Assembly: GCA_029060215.1 (NCBI GenBank)
Contig: JAIDUK010000040.1
Span: 1 to 63,617 of the forward strand
Direction of reading: 5' to 3'
Length of the DNA stretch: 63,617 bases
DNA from: Alistipes sp.
Lineage (GTDB): Bacteria > Bacteroidota > Bacteroidia > Bacteroidales > Rikenellaceae
The notes beneath the pieces were generated by a model. It worked only from the letters and a program-made list of their open reading frames with translations, was not told where the DNA came from and searched no databases. Of this stretch, positions 17,913 through 25,137 are shown piece after piece (position 1 is the first letter of the stretch; each line of letters starts with the position of its first letter). The translations under genes were made by a program, and so were the position numbers.

Positions 17913-17949
17913 GACCGTGGTCCTGCAAGGGGCCGCGGTCTTTTTTTTG
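17913..17949 (+). terminator. Rho-independent terminator of nifJ
   Basis: The stem GACCGTGG/CCGCGGTC (one G-U) around a 12-nt loop is followed by eight T residues. It lies 45 bp after the nifJ stop. A smaller hairpin TCCGGC-TTC-GCCGGA lies just before it. Confidence 0.85.
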
Positions 17950-17968
17950 TTCGTGCCGGAATTTCCCT

Positions 17969-17976
17969 TATCTTTG
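17969..17976 (+). promoter_or_regulatory. Promoter -7 element for the META lipoprotein (TATCTTTG)
   Basis: A perfect TAnnTTTG, 72 bp before the ATG at 18048 and immediately after the nifJ terminator, so the lipoprotein has its own transcript. Confidence 0.55.
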
Positions 17977-18047
17977 CACTCCCGTCGGCATGGCCCGTGT
18001 TTTGCCGTGTCTGCGGTAAACCCGAAATTCTCTTAAAACAGCAAGTT

Positions 18048-18488
18048 ATGAAAAAGATCTTGGCAGCCGCTGCGCTGCTCGTGGCAATGACCGCCTGCGG
18101 CGGCGCTCAGAACAACCAACCGCTCGAGGGCACCGTTTGGAAGCTCGCTTCTATGGAGGGTATCCCCGCTTCGGCCATCGAGAGCGAGGACGATGCTTTC
18201 ACGCTCCTCTTCAACGGCGAGGAGATGCTCGTCAGCGGCCGGACCGATTGCAACCGTTTCTTCGGCAGTTACAACGTCGCCGACGGCGCTTTGGAGTTCG
18301 GCGACATGGGCATGACCCGTATGGCCTGCCCCGATATGCAGTTCGAGGATGCGTTCGTGCAGATGCTCGGCAAGGTCGACGGGTTCAGCATCGAGGGCGA
18401 GGAGTTGACGCTCTTCGGCCAGCAGCAGAAGCTCGCTTCGTTCAAGGCTGTCGAGCTTTCGGCTGCTGAGGATAATAGCGCCGAGTAG
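18048..18488 (+). CDS. META domain (HslJ-like) lipoprotein
   Basis: A 146-aa protein with signal peptide and lipobox (LLVAMTAC), so it is lipidated at Cys18. The rest is a META domain. W29 in GTVWKLASMEG and the core GRTDCNRFFGSYNVADGALEFGDMGMTRMACP match the HslJ/META pattern of heat-inducible and novobiocin-resistance-linked proteins. The exact function is unknown. It is monocistronic, with a promoter at 17969 and a terminator at 18573. Confidence 0.85.
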   Translation: MKKILAAAALLVAMTACGGAQNNQPLEGTVWKLASMEGIPASAIESEDDAFTLLFNGEEMLVSGRTDCNRFFGSYNVADGALEFGDMGMTRMACPDMQFEDAFVQMLGKVDGFSIEGEELTLFGQQQKLASFKAVELSAAEDNSAE

Positions 18489-18572
18489 TTTTTCGCATTT
18501 TCTCTTGCTGCCCGGACCCTTTTTGTGCAGGCTTTTCCCGCTTGCGTCCGCAGCTATACCTTATATATATTA

Positions 18573-18597
18573 AGCGCCGGGAAAACGGCGCTTTTTT
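18573..18597 (+). terminator. Rho-independent terminator of the META lipoprotein gene
   Basis: AGCGCCG and CGGCGCT form a perfect 7-bp stem with a 6-nt loop, followed by TTTTT. Confidence 0.85.
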
Positions 18598-18621
18598 CGT
18601 TTCGGCACAGTCCTAAGGTAG

Positions 18622-18975
18622 TTTGTCATTCCGCCCTCTTGTCATTCTGAGGACTTCTCCTCCGTCATTCTGAGGAGAGCATCGGTCCGACGAAGAATCT
18701 GAAACAAGTGTCATTCTGAGCGTAGCGAAGAATCCGTTTCGCAACATACAGATGTTTCGCTTCGCTCAACATGACATACTGCTGCCCTTTGTTATTCTGA
18801 GGTGCCCGTCCTCTTGTCATTCTGAGCGCAGCGAAGAATCTACCTCTTCGTCATTGCGAGCGAGTGTCAACGAGTGCGGCAATCTTGCGAAGTGTTGTAA
18901 CATTCTCCTTTCCTCGTTTGTTCAGATCGCCACGGTATCTGCGATACCTCGCGATGACGGGGCGGATAGTCACTC
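18622..18975. repeat. Cluster of dispersed GTCATTCTGAG...GAAGAATC elements
   Basis: This gene-free stretch holds at least five copies or fragments of GTCATTCTGAG followed by GCGAAGAATC-type sequence, in both orientations. It also holds one copy of a second type that begins CGTCATTGCGAG (18849) and ends with the near-perfect inverse CTCGCGATGACG (about 18948-18959). The inverted ends allow large stem-loops. Related single elements occur at 34591, 42743 and 56846. No coding potential is supported. Confidence 0.8.
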
Positions 18976-19001
18976 TGAATATAGCAAAGAACGCCCTCCA
19001 A

Positions 19002-19036
19002 TAAAAAACCGACTTCCGGTCTTTCCGGAAGTCGGT
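19002..19036 (-). terminator. Rho-independent terminator of rplU-rpmA
   Basis: A perfect 12-bp stem (19008-19019 with 19025-19036) around a 5-nt loop, followed on the minus strand by a run of T at 19003-19007. It ends 23 bp after the rpmA stop. Confidence 0.85.
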
Positions 19037-19059
19037 TTATCTGTGGTCGCTGCGGGGAG

Positions 19060-19320
19060 TTATTCCGACAGCGGGGTGATGCTTACATACGATTTGCCTT
19101 CGCCTTTTTTGCAGAAGGCTACCGTGCCGTCGACCAGTGCGAAGAGCGTGTGGTCCTTGCCCATGCCGACGTTCTCGCCCGGGTTGTGCACCGTGCCGCG
19201 CTGACGTACGATGATGTTGCCAGCTTTCGCGAATTGACCGCCGAACAATTTGATGCCGAGACGTTTGCTTTCCGACTCGCGGCCGTTCTTGGAACTACCT
19301 ACACCTTTCTTGTGTGCCAT
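19060..19320 (-). CDS. rpmA: 50S ribosomal protein L27
   Basis: An 86-aa protein starting [20 protein letters not shown], the canonical L27 N-terminus that reaches toward the peptidyl-transferase centre. It lies 21 bp downstream of rplU in the usual L21-L27 operon and is followed by a strong terminator. No N-terminal cleavage extension of the Firmicutes type is present. Confidence 0.97.
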   Translation of the reverse strand: MAHKKGVGSSKNGRESESKRLGIKLFGGQFAKAGNIIVRQRGTVHNPGENVGMGKDHTLFALVDGTVAFCKKGEGKSYVSITPLSE

Positions 19321-19341
19321 GTTGATTCGGTTTTTTACTGG

Positions 19342-19653
19342 TTATGCAACGATTTCCTCTACAAGGATCTGCGTCAGATACTGGCGATGACCGTTGCATT
19401 TCTGGTATCCCGTGCGACGCTTTTTCTTGAAGACCAAGACTTTGTCGTCTTTCAGGTGCTTCAGGATCTTGCACTTTACCGTGGCGCCTTTCACTACAGG
19501 TGCGCCGACTTTGACCTGACCGTCGTTGTCTGTGAGCAGGACTTTGTCGAAACTTACGGACGAATTTTCTTCGCCCTGAAGACGGTGGACATAAAGTTTC
19601 CGACCTTTTTCAGCCTTGAATTGCTGACCTGCAATCTCTACTATAACGTACAT
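19342..19653 (-). CDS. rplU: 50S ribosomal protein L21
   Basis: A 103-aa protein. [25 protein letters not shown] and the C-terminal [19 protein letters not shown] are diagnostic of L21, which contacts 23S rRNA. First gene of the L21-L27 operon; the promoter lies at 19693-19700. Confidence 0.97.
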   Translation of the reverse strand: MYVIVEIAGQQFKAEKGRKLYVHRLQGEENSSVSFDKVLLTDNDGQVKVGAPVVKGATVKCKILKHLKDDKVLVFKKKRRTGYQKCNGHRQYLTQILVEEIVA

Positions 19654-19692
19654 CGAATGCGTTTGTTATGTATTAAAACATAATTCGGAGTG

Positions 19693-19700
19693 CAAATATA
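19693..19700 (-). promoter_or_regulatory. Promoter -7 element for rplU-rpmA (TATATTTG)
   Basis: A perfect TAnnTTTG on the minus strand, 40 bp before the rplU ATG, in an AT-rich gap. Confidence 0.55.
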
Positions 19701-19810
19701 CGCATTTTTATCGTATAAGCAACACTCCCGGGAACTTTTTTTCTCCGTTCCGGGCTCTGGCACGGTTTTGGGCCTGTCGGGGTGCGTTCCGGGTTTTCGC
19801 CTTCTGTGCC

Positions 19811-20182
19811 ATGCAGCGTATATTGATTGCTTCCGACGACGAGTTCGCACGCGAACTGATCCGCCTCTCGCTCGCAGGGTTGCCTGCCGAGGTGCGGTGC
19901 GCCGGGTGCGGCTCCGAGTTGGAGCGGTTGTGCGGGCGCGTGTTGTTCGATCTGGTCATCGTCTTGCGGACGGCTCCTTTCTTCTGCGGCCGCGAGTTGA
20001 TCGGGCGGTTGCGGCCCGAGGGTTTGCGGCGTCCGCTCGTCTACGTCCTCTCGTGGCAGCAGTGCGAGCAGACGGTTCTCGCGTTGCTCGAGTGCGGTGT
20101 GGATCAGTACCTCACTTTTCCCGTCGGGTTGCAGCGGTTGAGGGCCAAGGTCGCCCGCGATCTTTCCATTGAGCAGTTATGA
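19811..20182 (+). CDS. Degenerate response-regulator receiver (CheY-like) protein
   Basis: A 123-aa protein with receiver-type secondary structure: the MQRILIASDDE strand with its acidic pair, a FDLVIV third strand, a VYVLSW strand with the Thr/Ser position kept, and DQYLTFP. The phosphoacceptor position after FDLVIV is Leu instead of Asp, and the conserved Lys of the KP motif is Phe (TFP). It therefore should not be phosphorylated in the normal way and is better read as a protein-interaction module. It overlaps the next gene by 4 bp, forming a three-gene cassette. No output domain is present. Confidence 0.7.
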   Translation: MQRILIASDDEFARELIRLSLAGLPAEVRCAGCGSELERLCGRVLFDLVIVLRTAPFFCGRELIGRLRPEGLRRPLVYVLSWQQCEQTVLALLECGVDQYLTFPVGLQRLRAKVARDLSIEQL

Positions 20183-21117
20183 ATCTTTTCGTCGTTTGTT
20201 CGGTTTGTTCGGGGGCGGTCGTCGCCGGGTTGTTGGGTTTGCGGGGCGCCGAGTTCGTGCGGAGCCGGCGGCAGCAGGGGTTCCGCAGCGTGTTGCGGCG
20301 GCGTTATCTGCATATCGTCATGGCCGCTTTGGCGGCCGGCGACCGTTCGGTGCCGAGGTTTCCCTTGTTGCGCAGGGCCGGGTCGCGGCTCGTGTTGGCC
20401 GAAACGTTGGCCGGGATCGTTTCGATGACTTGCGGGCTCGACATCGGGTTGTTGCGGCAGGTCGTCGCCCATTACGGGCTCGACCGGTGGTTGTTGCGGC
20501 GCGTGCGTTTCGCGCAGGGTTACCGCCGGGCGCGTTACCTCGCTTTGTTGGCCGCCTTGCCCGTCGGCGAGGAGGTGCCTGCCCGCGTGGTCCGTTACGG
20601 GCGCAGCCGCAACCGTTACGTGCGTTTCTTCGCCTTGATGACCCGCATGGCGGCCGAGCCTGCCGCGGCCGTGCGCCGAATGGCCGACCATGCCGTTCCG
20701 TTTTCCGATACCGAGGTGGCCGAGATTATGACTTTCCTGCGGCGCGGTGCGCTGCCCGTCGCCTACGAGCCGCTCGTCGCGTCGCCGTCGTTCAATTTGC
20801 GGCGTGTGGGACTGAGCATCGTCCGGCAGTTCGGCATCGAGGAAGCCGAGCCGCTTTTGTTGCGCATGGTGGGGTGCGAGGGGGCTCCGGTGTTGGGGGC
20901 CGAGGCTTTGCGCACGCTCTGTGCGCTGCGTCGGCCCCTCGTCCGGCCGCAGGTGCGCCGACTGGTCGGGCGGATGAGTTCCGCCCAGCGGCGGTCGCTG
21001 ATGCGCTGCATGGTCCGCAACAGTTATTCGCCCGCGGCTTTGCAGTCGCTTTTCGACGAGGCCGAGTGCGATTATTACCGCACCGTCGTCCGTTCTTACA
21101 AACGGTGTCTGTCATGA
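20179..21117 (+). CDS. Membrane-anchored HEAT-repeat protein
   Basis: A 312-aa protein. An N-terminal hydrophobic segment (about 3-20) is followed by Arg-rich helices in pairs of 30-40 residues. Examples are FNLRRVGLSIVRQFGIEEAEPLLLRMV and APVLGAEALRTLCALRRPLVRPQVRRLV, which match HEAT repeats. Such alpha-solenoids are scaffolds, so a partner is likely the receiver-like protein upstream or the glycosyltransferase-like protein downstream; both genes overlap this one by 4 bp. Unusual Leu TTG and Arg CGG richness compared with flanking operons. Function unknown. Confidence 0.7.
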   Translation: MNLFVVCSVCSGAVVAGLLGLRGAEFVRSRRQQGFRSVLRRRYLHIVMAALAAGDRSVPRFPLLRRAGSRLVLAETLAGIVSMTCGLDIGLLRQVVAHYGLDRWLLRRVRFAQGYRRARYLALLAALPVGEEVPARVVRYGRSRNRYVRFFALMTRMAAEPAAAVRRMADHAVPFSDTEVAEIMTFLRRGALPVAYEPLVASPSFNLRRVGLSIVRQFGIEEAEPLLLRMVGCEGAPVLGAEALRTLCALRRPLVRPQVRRLVGRMSSAQRRSLMRCMVRNSYSPAALQSLFDEAECDYYRTVVRSYKRCLS

Positions 21118-22031
21118 TCCGGGCGTTGGTTTGTCTCTTGTCGCTGGCGGCCGTCGCCGCGGCTTGCCTGTGGGTTTTCCACCTCTTGCGGGCTCGGAAC
21201 AAGCGTTTGTTGGCTCTCCGTATGTACGGCACTTCGTGCGACGCTTCCGGGAGCATCGGTTTTTCGCTCTTGTGCAGCGGCGTGCGGCGGCTTTCTCAGG
21301 TCGAGAACCTGCTTTCGTCGGAGTATGTCCGTTCCGAGGCGGTCGTGGTCGTCGATGCTTTGCGGCGGCGCGTCTTCTTCGAGACGTTGGTCGCCCGCTA
21401 CCGGTTGATCCGCGTCGAGTATCTGCCCTCGGACGAGTTTCCCGTGCGGGGCGTGCGGAGCATGTGGCGGTCGCGCAGGCGTTGTTTCCGGCGGCTGGTG
21501 CTGCTCGACAGGCCCGAGGATACGGCGGCCGACGATTGGAACGCCGCTGCTTCGGTGGCTTCCTGCGAGTATTTGATTCCCGTGCGCGACGGGTGTTGTC
21601 TGTTGCCCGGCGTGCTCGAACGGTTGTCGGTCGAGGTGGGGCAGTGGGGGCCCGCGACGGTCGGGGCCGTGCGTTCGTGGGTCGGCGGGCCTTTTGTGTT
21701 GGTGAGCCGCGAGGCGGTCGCCGCGGCAGGCGGGTTCGGACGCGGGTTCTTGCGGCGGATTCCCCGCCGCATGCGGCATCGGTTGTGGGAGCCTGTTTTC
21801 TTCCGGCCCGAGTTCCGCGCCGATGTTTCGCGGTGGCGTTTTCTGGGGGCATGGGCGCTCGGCTGCACGATTCTCGCCGCATTGTTGGCCGGGTGGTGGG
21901 CCGTGGCCGCGTTGTTGCTCGCCGGGGCCGTCCTATGGTGTGCGGCGGCTTGTTCGGCCCGGCTGGTCGCCGATATGGCCGGCCGGAAAATCCGTTGCAA
22001 AATCGGTGTGAAAAATTTCACAGAGTGGTAA
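21114..22031 (+). CDS. Degenerate family-2 glycosyltransferase-like membrane protein
   Basis: A 305-aa protein with one N-terminal transmembrane segment (3-22) and a hydrophobic pair near 245-280. The middle keeps weak GT2 features: ASCEYLIPVRDGCCLLPGVLERL where the acceptor-binding DxD should be, and VLVSREAVAAAGGFGRGF, which matches the GGF motif. The canonical DxD and QxxRW motifs are not seen, so catalysis is doubtful. It ends the receiver/HEAT cassette, starting in an ATGA overlap. It could be a catalytically dead partner or a diverged envelope-polysaccharide enzyme. Confidence 0.55.
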   Translation: MIRALVCLLSLAAVAAACLWVFHLLRARNKRLLALRMYGTSCDASGSIGFSLLCSGVRRLSQVENLLSSEYVRSEAVVVVDALRRRVFFETLVARYRLIRVEYLPSDEFPVRGVRSMWRSRRRCFRRLVLLDRPEDTAADDWNAAASVASCEYLIPVRDGCCLLPGVLERLSVEVGQWGPATVGAVRSWVGGPFVLVSREAVAAAGGFGRGFLRRIPRRMRHRLWEPVFFRPEFRADVSRWRFLGAWALGCTILAALLAGWWAVAALLLAGAVLWCAAACSARLVADMAGRKIRCKIGVKNFTEW

Positions 22032-22039
22032 TTTTTTCA

Positions 22040-22047
22040 TATCTTTA
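22040..22047 (+). promoter_or_regulatory. Possible promoter -7 element for cysQ (TATCTTTA)
   Basis: One mismatch from TAnnTTTG. It lies 3 bp before the first in-frame ATG (22050) but 42 bp before the ATG at 22089, which favours the later start. Confidence 0.35.
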
Positions 22048-22088
22048 CAATGGCAACCCTGAGAGCCGACCCTAAACCGCCCGTTACC

Positions 22089-22931
22089 ATGATCAACGAC
22101 AAGGTGAGGATGTACCTGCTGCCTCCGCTCTTCAATGCGGCCGTGCGCGCCGGAGCCTCCATCATGCAGGTCTATAAGAACCGCGACGACTACGACATCA
22201 GTCTCAAGAGCGACCATACCCCCATCACCGTCGCCGACCGGCTGGCCCACAAGATCATCCGCGAGTATCTCGGGCCTACGCGCATCCCCGTCCTGAGCGA
22301 GGAGGGGCGCGAGATGCTCTACGACGAGCGCCGCAACTGGGAGCTCTATTGGCTGGTCGACCCGCTCGACGGCACGGTCGAGTTCATCAAGGGCAACAAC
22401 GAGTTCACGGTCAACATCGCGCTGATGGAGAACAACGTCTGCATGGGTGCGGTGATCTACGTTCCCTATTACGAAAAAATGTATGTCGCAGGGCGCAATG
22501 CCGGGACTTTCCTGTTGGAGCGCGTCGTGCCCGATGCTGCGGCCGATTATTCCTACGAGCAGATCGTTGGGGGCGCCCGGCGGCTGCCCCTCGCCGAGCC
22601 GTCGGCAGGGCCGTTGCGCGTCGCCGTCTCCCGTTCGCACCAGACGGCCGAGACGCACGAGCATATCGCCCGCCTGCGCGAGCGGTTTCCCGATCTGGAA
22701 GTCATCGAGCAGGGCAGTTCCTACAAGTTCTGCATGTTGGCCGAGGGGCGTGCCGATTATTACGTCCGCACTACGCAGACCTACGAGTGGGATACGGCTG
22801 CCGGGGAATTGATCCTCGCCGAGGCCGGCGGTTCCACCCGCACCTTGCCCGACGGCGGGGCGCTGCGCTACAACGAGGAGGACTTGCGCAACCCTTGGTT
22901 CGTCTGCCGGTCCAAGTTCTGCAAGGTCTGA
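22089..22931 (+). CDS. cysQ: 3'(2'),5'-bisphosphate nucleotidase CysQ
   Basis: CysQ hydrolyses PAP to AMP, removing the by-product of sulfate assimilation. The product has the inositol-monophosphatase fold with metal-site motifs LSEEG, WLVDPLDGTVEF and WDTAAGELIL, and CysQ-type SLKSDHTPITVAD. The start at 22089 (280 aa, MINDKVRMYL) fits homologues and the promoter position; the 13 codons upstream from 22050 are probably leader. No other sulfur gene is near. Confidence 0.85.
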   Translation: MINDKVRMYLLPPLFNAAVRAGASIMQVYKNRDDYDISLKSDHTPITVADRLAHKIIREYLGPTRIPVLSEEGREMLYDERRNWELYWLVDPLDGTVEFIKGNNEFTVNIALMENNVCMGAVIYVPYYEKMYVAGRNAGTFLLERVVPDAAADYSYEQIVGGARRLPLAEPSAGPLRVAVSRSHQTAETHEHIARLRERFPDLEVIEQGSSYKFCMLAEGRADYYVRTTQTYEWDTAAGELILAEAGGSTRTLPDGGALRYNEEDLRNPWFVCRSKFCKV

Positions 22932-22965
22932 GGTCCCCTCTTCTCGCTTTTCTGAAAAAAAAGGC

Positions 22966-23178
22966 AGTTCCGTGCAGATGCTGGACGCAGCGCACGGGGC
23001 GTCCGACCGAGCGCGAGCCTGCCGTAAACGGATTCACGCTGCTCGAGCTGAAGCCCAGACAATTCGCGCGGTCGCTGCCTGCGTCGTAGGACGACGACGT
23101 CCAATAGTAGCCCTCCGCGCCGACGGCATTCAAAGCTCCCGTCGACCAGTGGCGGTAGCCCGCAGCAGGCGTATGGAG
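22966..23178 (-). pseudogene. Fragment of a FISUMP-type (Fibrobacter major paralogous domain) protein
   Basis: Read on the minus strand, this encodes PAAGYRHWSTGALNAVGAEG then YYWTSSSYDAGSDRANCLGF and ends RSVGRPVRCV. This is the typical C-terminal end of FISUMP/DUF1566-like surface proteins common in Bacteroidales. There is no start codon or upstream part: the left context is AATGAATA heptamer repeat, and the right side runs on without a proper end. It is a remnant, not a working gene. Confidence 0.6.
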
Positions 23179-23205
23179 CAGTCGCTGGAATGAATGACAG
23201 GAAAA

Positions 23206-23280
23206 ATGAATAATGAATAGTTAATAGTGAATAATTATGCCTTGGCTGATTATTCACTATTCATTGTTAATTATTCATTG
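23206..23280. repeat. AATGAATA-type heptamer repeat with inverted arms
   Basis: Two 31-nt arms rich in AATGAATA/AGTGAATA units face each other around a 13-nt centre. The first 10 and last 11 positions of the arms are perfectly complementary. It could fold as a stem-loop or terminator and borders the FISUMP fragment. Confidence 0.65.
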
Positions 23281-23328
23281 ACCCAAGTTTTCTGTCAGAC
23301 TGGAATATACAACTGACGGCATCCGGTT

Positions 23329-23364
23329 GCTAAAATTTTAGCACGGGTGCTAAAACGTTTTAGC
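23329..23364. repeat. Tandem palindromes GCTAAAATTTTAGC and GCTAAAACGTTTTAGC
   Basis: A 14-bp and a 16-bp perfect palindrome sit 6 bp apart. The 16-mer recurs exactly at 37174 and nearly so at 45601, with half-sites at 42812-42848. The CG-centred form resembles LacI-family operators, but the location between a gene fragment and the 3' end of der does not suggest a promoter. Confidence 0.6.
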
Positions 23365-23430
23365 GGACCCGCAAACCGAAGTTCCGGGCATCGCCGTCAG
23401 CGGACTGCTGAATCTGCTTGGCCGCGCTGG

Positions 23431-23505
23431 CGAGGCCTTTTCGACGAACCGAATGCGGAAGCCGCGGATTTGTCCGAAGCGCAGCCCCCGGGGACAATCG
23501 ATTCC
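23431..23505 (-). pseudogene. Possible second FISUMP C-terminal remnant
   Basis: The minus strand can be read as CPRGLRFGQIRGFRIRFVEK, which resembles the closing residues of FISUMP domains (R.GFPIRFV). The match is short and surrounded by non-coding sequence, so this is tentative. The rest of 23281-23582 shows nothing else beyond the palindromes. Confidence 0.3.
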
Positions 23506-23582
23506 AAGAAAAGGCTATGAACCGTAGCCCATGCCATTCCGGGCCGGAACTGCCTGTGTGCCGCGCCGTTATCCGGCGGCGG

Positions 23583-24887
23583 CTATTTTTGCCGGAAGTA
23601 GATCTGCATCGGCACGCCCGAGAAATCCCAACGTTCGCGCATGTTGTTTTCGAGGAATCGCCGGTAGGGCTCCCTGATGTACTGCGGCAGGTTGACGAAG
23701 AACGCGAATTGCGGCGTGGGCGTGGGAAGCTGGGTCACATACTTGATTTTGATGTACTTGCCCTTGGTGGCAGGGGGCGGATAGTTCTCGATGAGCGGCA
23801 GCAGGAATTCGTTCAGTTCCGAGGTCGCTATGCGGCGTTTGCGCGACTGGTGCACGCGCATGGCCGTTTGCAGCACGTCGAGAATGCGTTGTTTGTTGAG
23901 CACCGACGTGAAGATGATCGGAATGTCGTTGAACGGCGCCAGTTTCTTCTTCAGAAACTCGGTCCACTCCTTCATCGTGTTGTTGCCTTTCTCGATCAGG
24001 TCCCATTTGTTCACCACGATCACGCAGCCCTTGCGGTTGCGGACGATCAGGTTGTGGATGTTCAGGTCCTGCGATTCGAGCCCCTGCTGGGCGTCGAGCA
24101 TCAGGATGCAGACGTCGGAGTTTTCGATGGCGCGGATCGAGCGCATGACCGAATAGAATTCGAGGTCTTCCATCGTCTTGCCTTTCTTGCGCATGCCCGC
24201 CGTGTCGACCAGATAGAAGTCCATGCCGAATTTGTTGTAGCGCGTGTGGATCGAGTCGCGCGTGGTGCCCGCTATCGAGGTCACGATGTTGCGTTCCTCG
24301 CCCAGCAGGGCGTTGGTCAGCGACGATTTGCCTACGTTGGGGCGTCCGACGATGGTGATGCGGGGCAGGTCGTCGTTCTCGTCGGCCGCGGGGTCTTCGG
24401 GCAGCGCTTCGAGTATGGCGTCCATCAGGTCGCCCGTGCCGCTGCCCGACATGGAGCTGATGCAGTAGGGATCGCCCAAGCCGAGGGCGTAGAATTCGTG
24501 CGAGGAGTAGAGTTGGTCGTTGTTGTCGACCTTGTTGCAGACCAAGAATACCTTTTTGTTGCTTCGGCGCAGGATGTCGGCCATCAGCGCATCGAGGTCG
24601 GTGATGCCCGTCGACACCTCCACCAGAAAGAGGATCACGTCGGCTTCGTCGATGGCCAGCAGCACCTGACGGCGGATTTCGTCTTCGAAGATGTCTTCCG
24701 AGTTGACCGTGTAGCCGCCCGTGTCGATGACCGAGAATTCCCGGCCGTTCCAGTCGGTCTTGCCGTAGTGGCGGTCGCGCGTGGTGCCGGCCGTGGCGTC
24801 GACGATGGCTTTGCGTTGGCCGACCAGCCGGTTGAAAAGGGTGCTTTTGCCCACGTTCGGGCGTCCGACGATTGCTACGAGGCTCAT
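23583..24887 (-). CDS. der: Ribosome-associated GTPase Der (EngA)
   Basis: A double-GTPase needed for 50S maturation, 434 aa. Two G domains in tandem are visible. The first has [14 protein letters not shown] (8-21), DTGGY and NKVDNND; the second has [16 protein letters not shown] near 178, [10 protein letters not shown] and [12 protein letters not shown]-like C-terminal domain carries the final 90 residues. It is preceded by TATCTTTG at 24920-24927. No gene follows in the same direction except FISUMP debris. Confidence 0.95.
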   Translation of the reverse strand: MSLVAIVGRPNVGKSTLFNRLVGQRKAIVDATAGTTRDRHYGKTDWNGREFSVIDTGGYTVNSEDIFEDEIRRQVLLAIDEADVILFLVEVSTGITDLDALMADILRRSNKKVFLVCNKVDNNDQLYSSHEFYALGLGDPYCISSMSGSGTGDLMDAILEALPEDPAADENDDLPRITIVGRPNVGKSSLTNALLGEERNIVTSIAGTTRDSIHTRYNKFGMDFYLVDTAGMRKKGKTMEDLEFYSVMRSIRAIENSDVCILMLDAQQGLESQDLNIHNLIVRNRKGCVIVVNKWDLIEKGNNTMKEWTEFLKKKLAPFNDIPIIFTSVLNKQRILDVLQTAMRVHQSRKRRIATSELNEFLLPLIENYPPPATKGKYIKIKYVTQLPTPTPQFAFFVNLPQYIREPYRRFLENNMRERWDFSGVPMQIYFRQK

Positions 24888-24919
24888 GGTATCCTTTCTT
24901 TATTTGCGGTTCGAGGGTG

Positions 24920-24927
24920 CAAAGATA
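24920..24927 (-). promoter_or_regulatory. Promoter -7 element for der (TATCTTTG)
   Basis: A perfect TAnnTTTG on the minus strand, 32 bp before the der ATG. Confidence 0.5.
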
Positions 24928-24942
24928 CTTTTATTCGGTGAA

Positions 24943-25133
24943 AGGTGAAAGGCGGAAGGTGAAATGTTGCGCGAATTTTCGCGTGACGGCTCTTTGGCTG
25001 CATAGTCCGCAGGCGGTCTGCACCGTCGTTCGCCAAGGTCCGCCTTTCGCTTTTCACCTTTCACTTTTCACTTTCCACTTTCCACTTTTCACCTTTCACT
25101 TTTCACTTTTCACCTTTCACCTTCCACTTGTCG
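24943..25133. repeat. Paired, opposed GTGAAAR heptamer arrays
   Basis: Four to five forward units (GTGAAAG, GCGGAAG variants) occur at about 24943-24969. A long run of about twelve inverse units (CTTTCAC/CTTTTCAC) lies at 25048-25133. The spacer of about 80 bp is unique. The arrays can pair into a long hairpin. The inverse run starts 5 bp after the antiporter stop codon, so it is probably its 3' UTR. Confidence 0.75.
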
Positions 25134-25137
25134 TGTC

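Noticed and set aside
18622..18975. Possible CRISPR array
   Set aside because: Copies are in both orientations, diverge from each other, and have irregular spacing; no cas genes are nearby.
19811..20182. Ordinary two-component response regulator
   Set aside because: The phosphoacceptor Asp and the conserved Lys are missing and there is no output domain or partner kinase gene.
24943..25133. Possible CRISPR or origin iterons from short repeats
   Set aside because: Units are 7 bp, contiguous and without spacers, and the same arrays occur at five intergenic places without replication genes.
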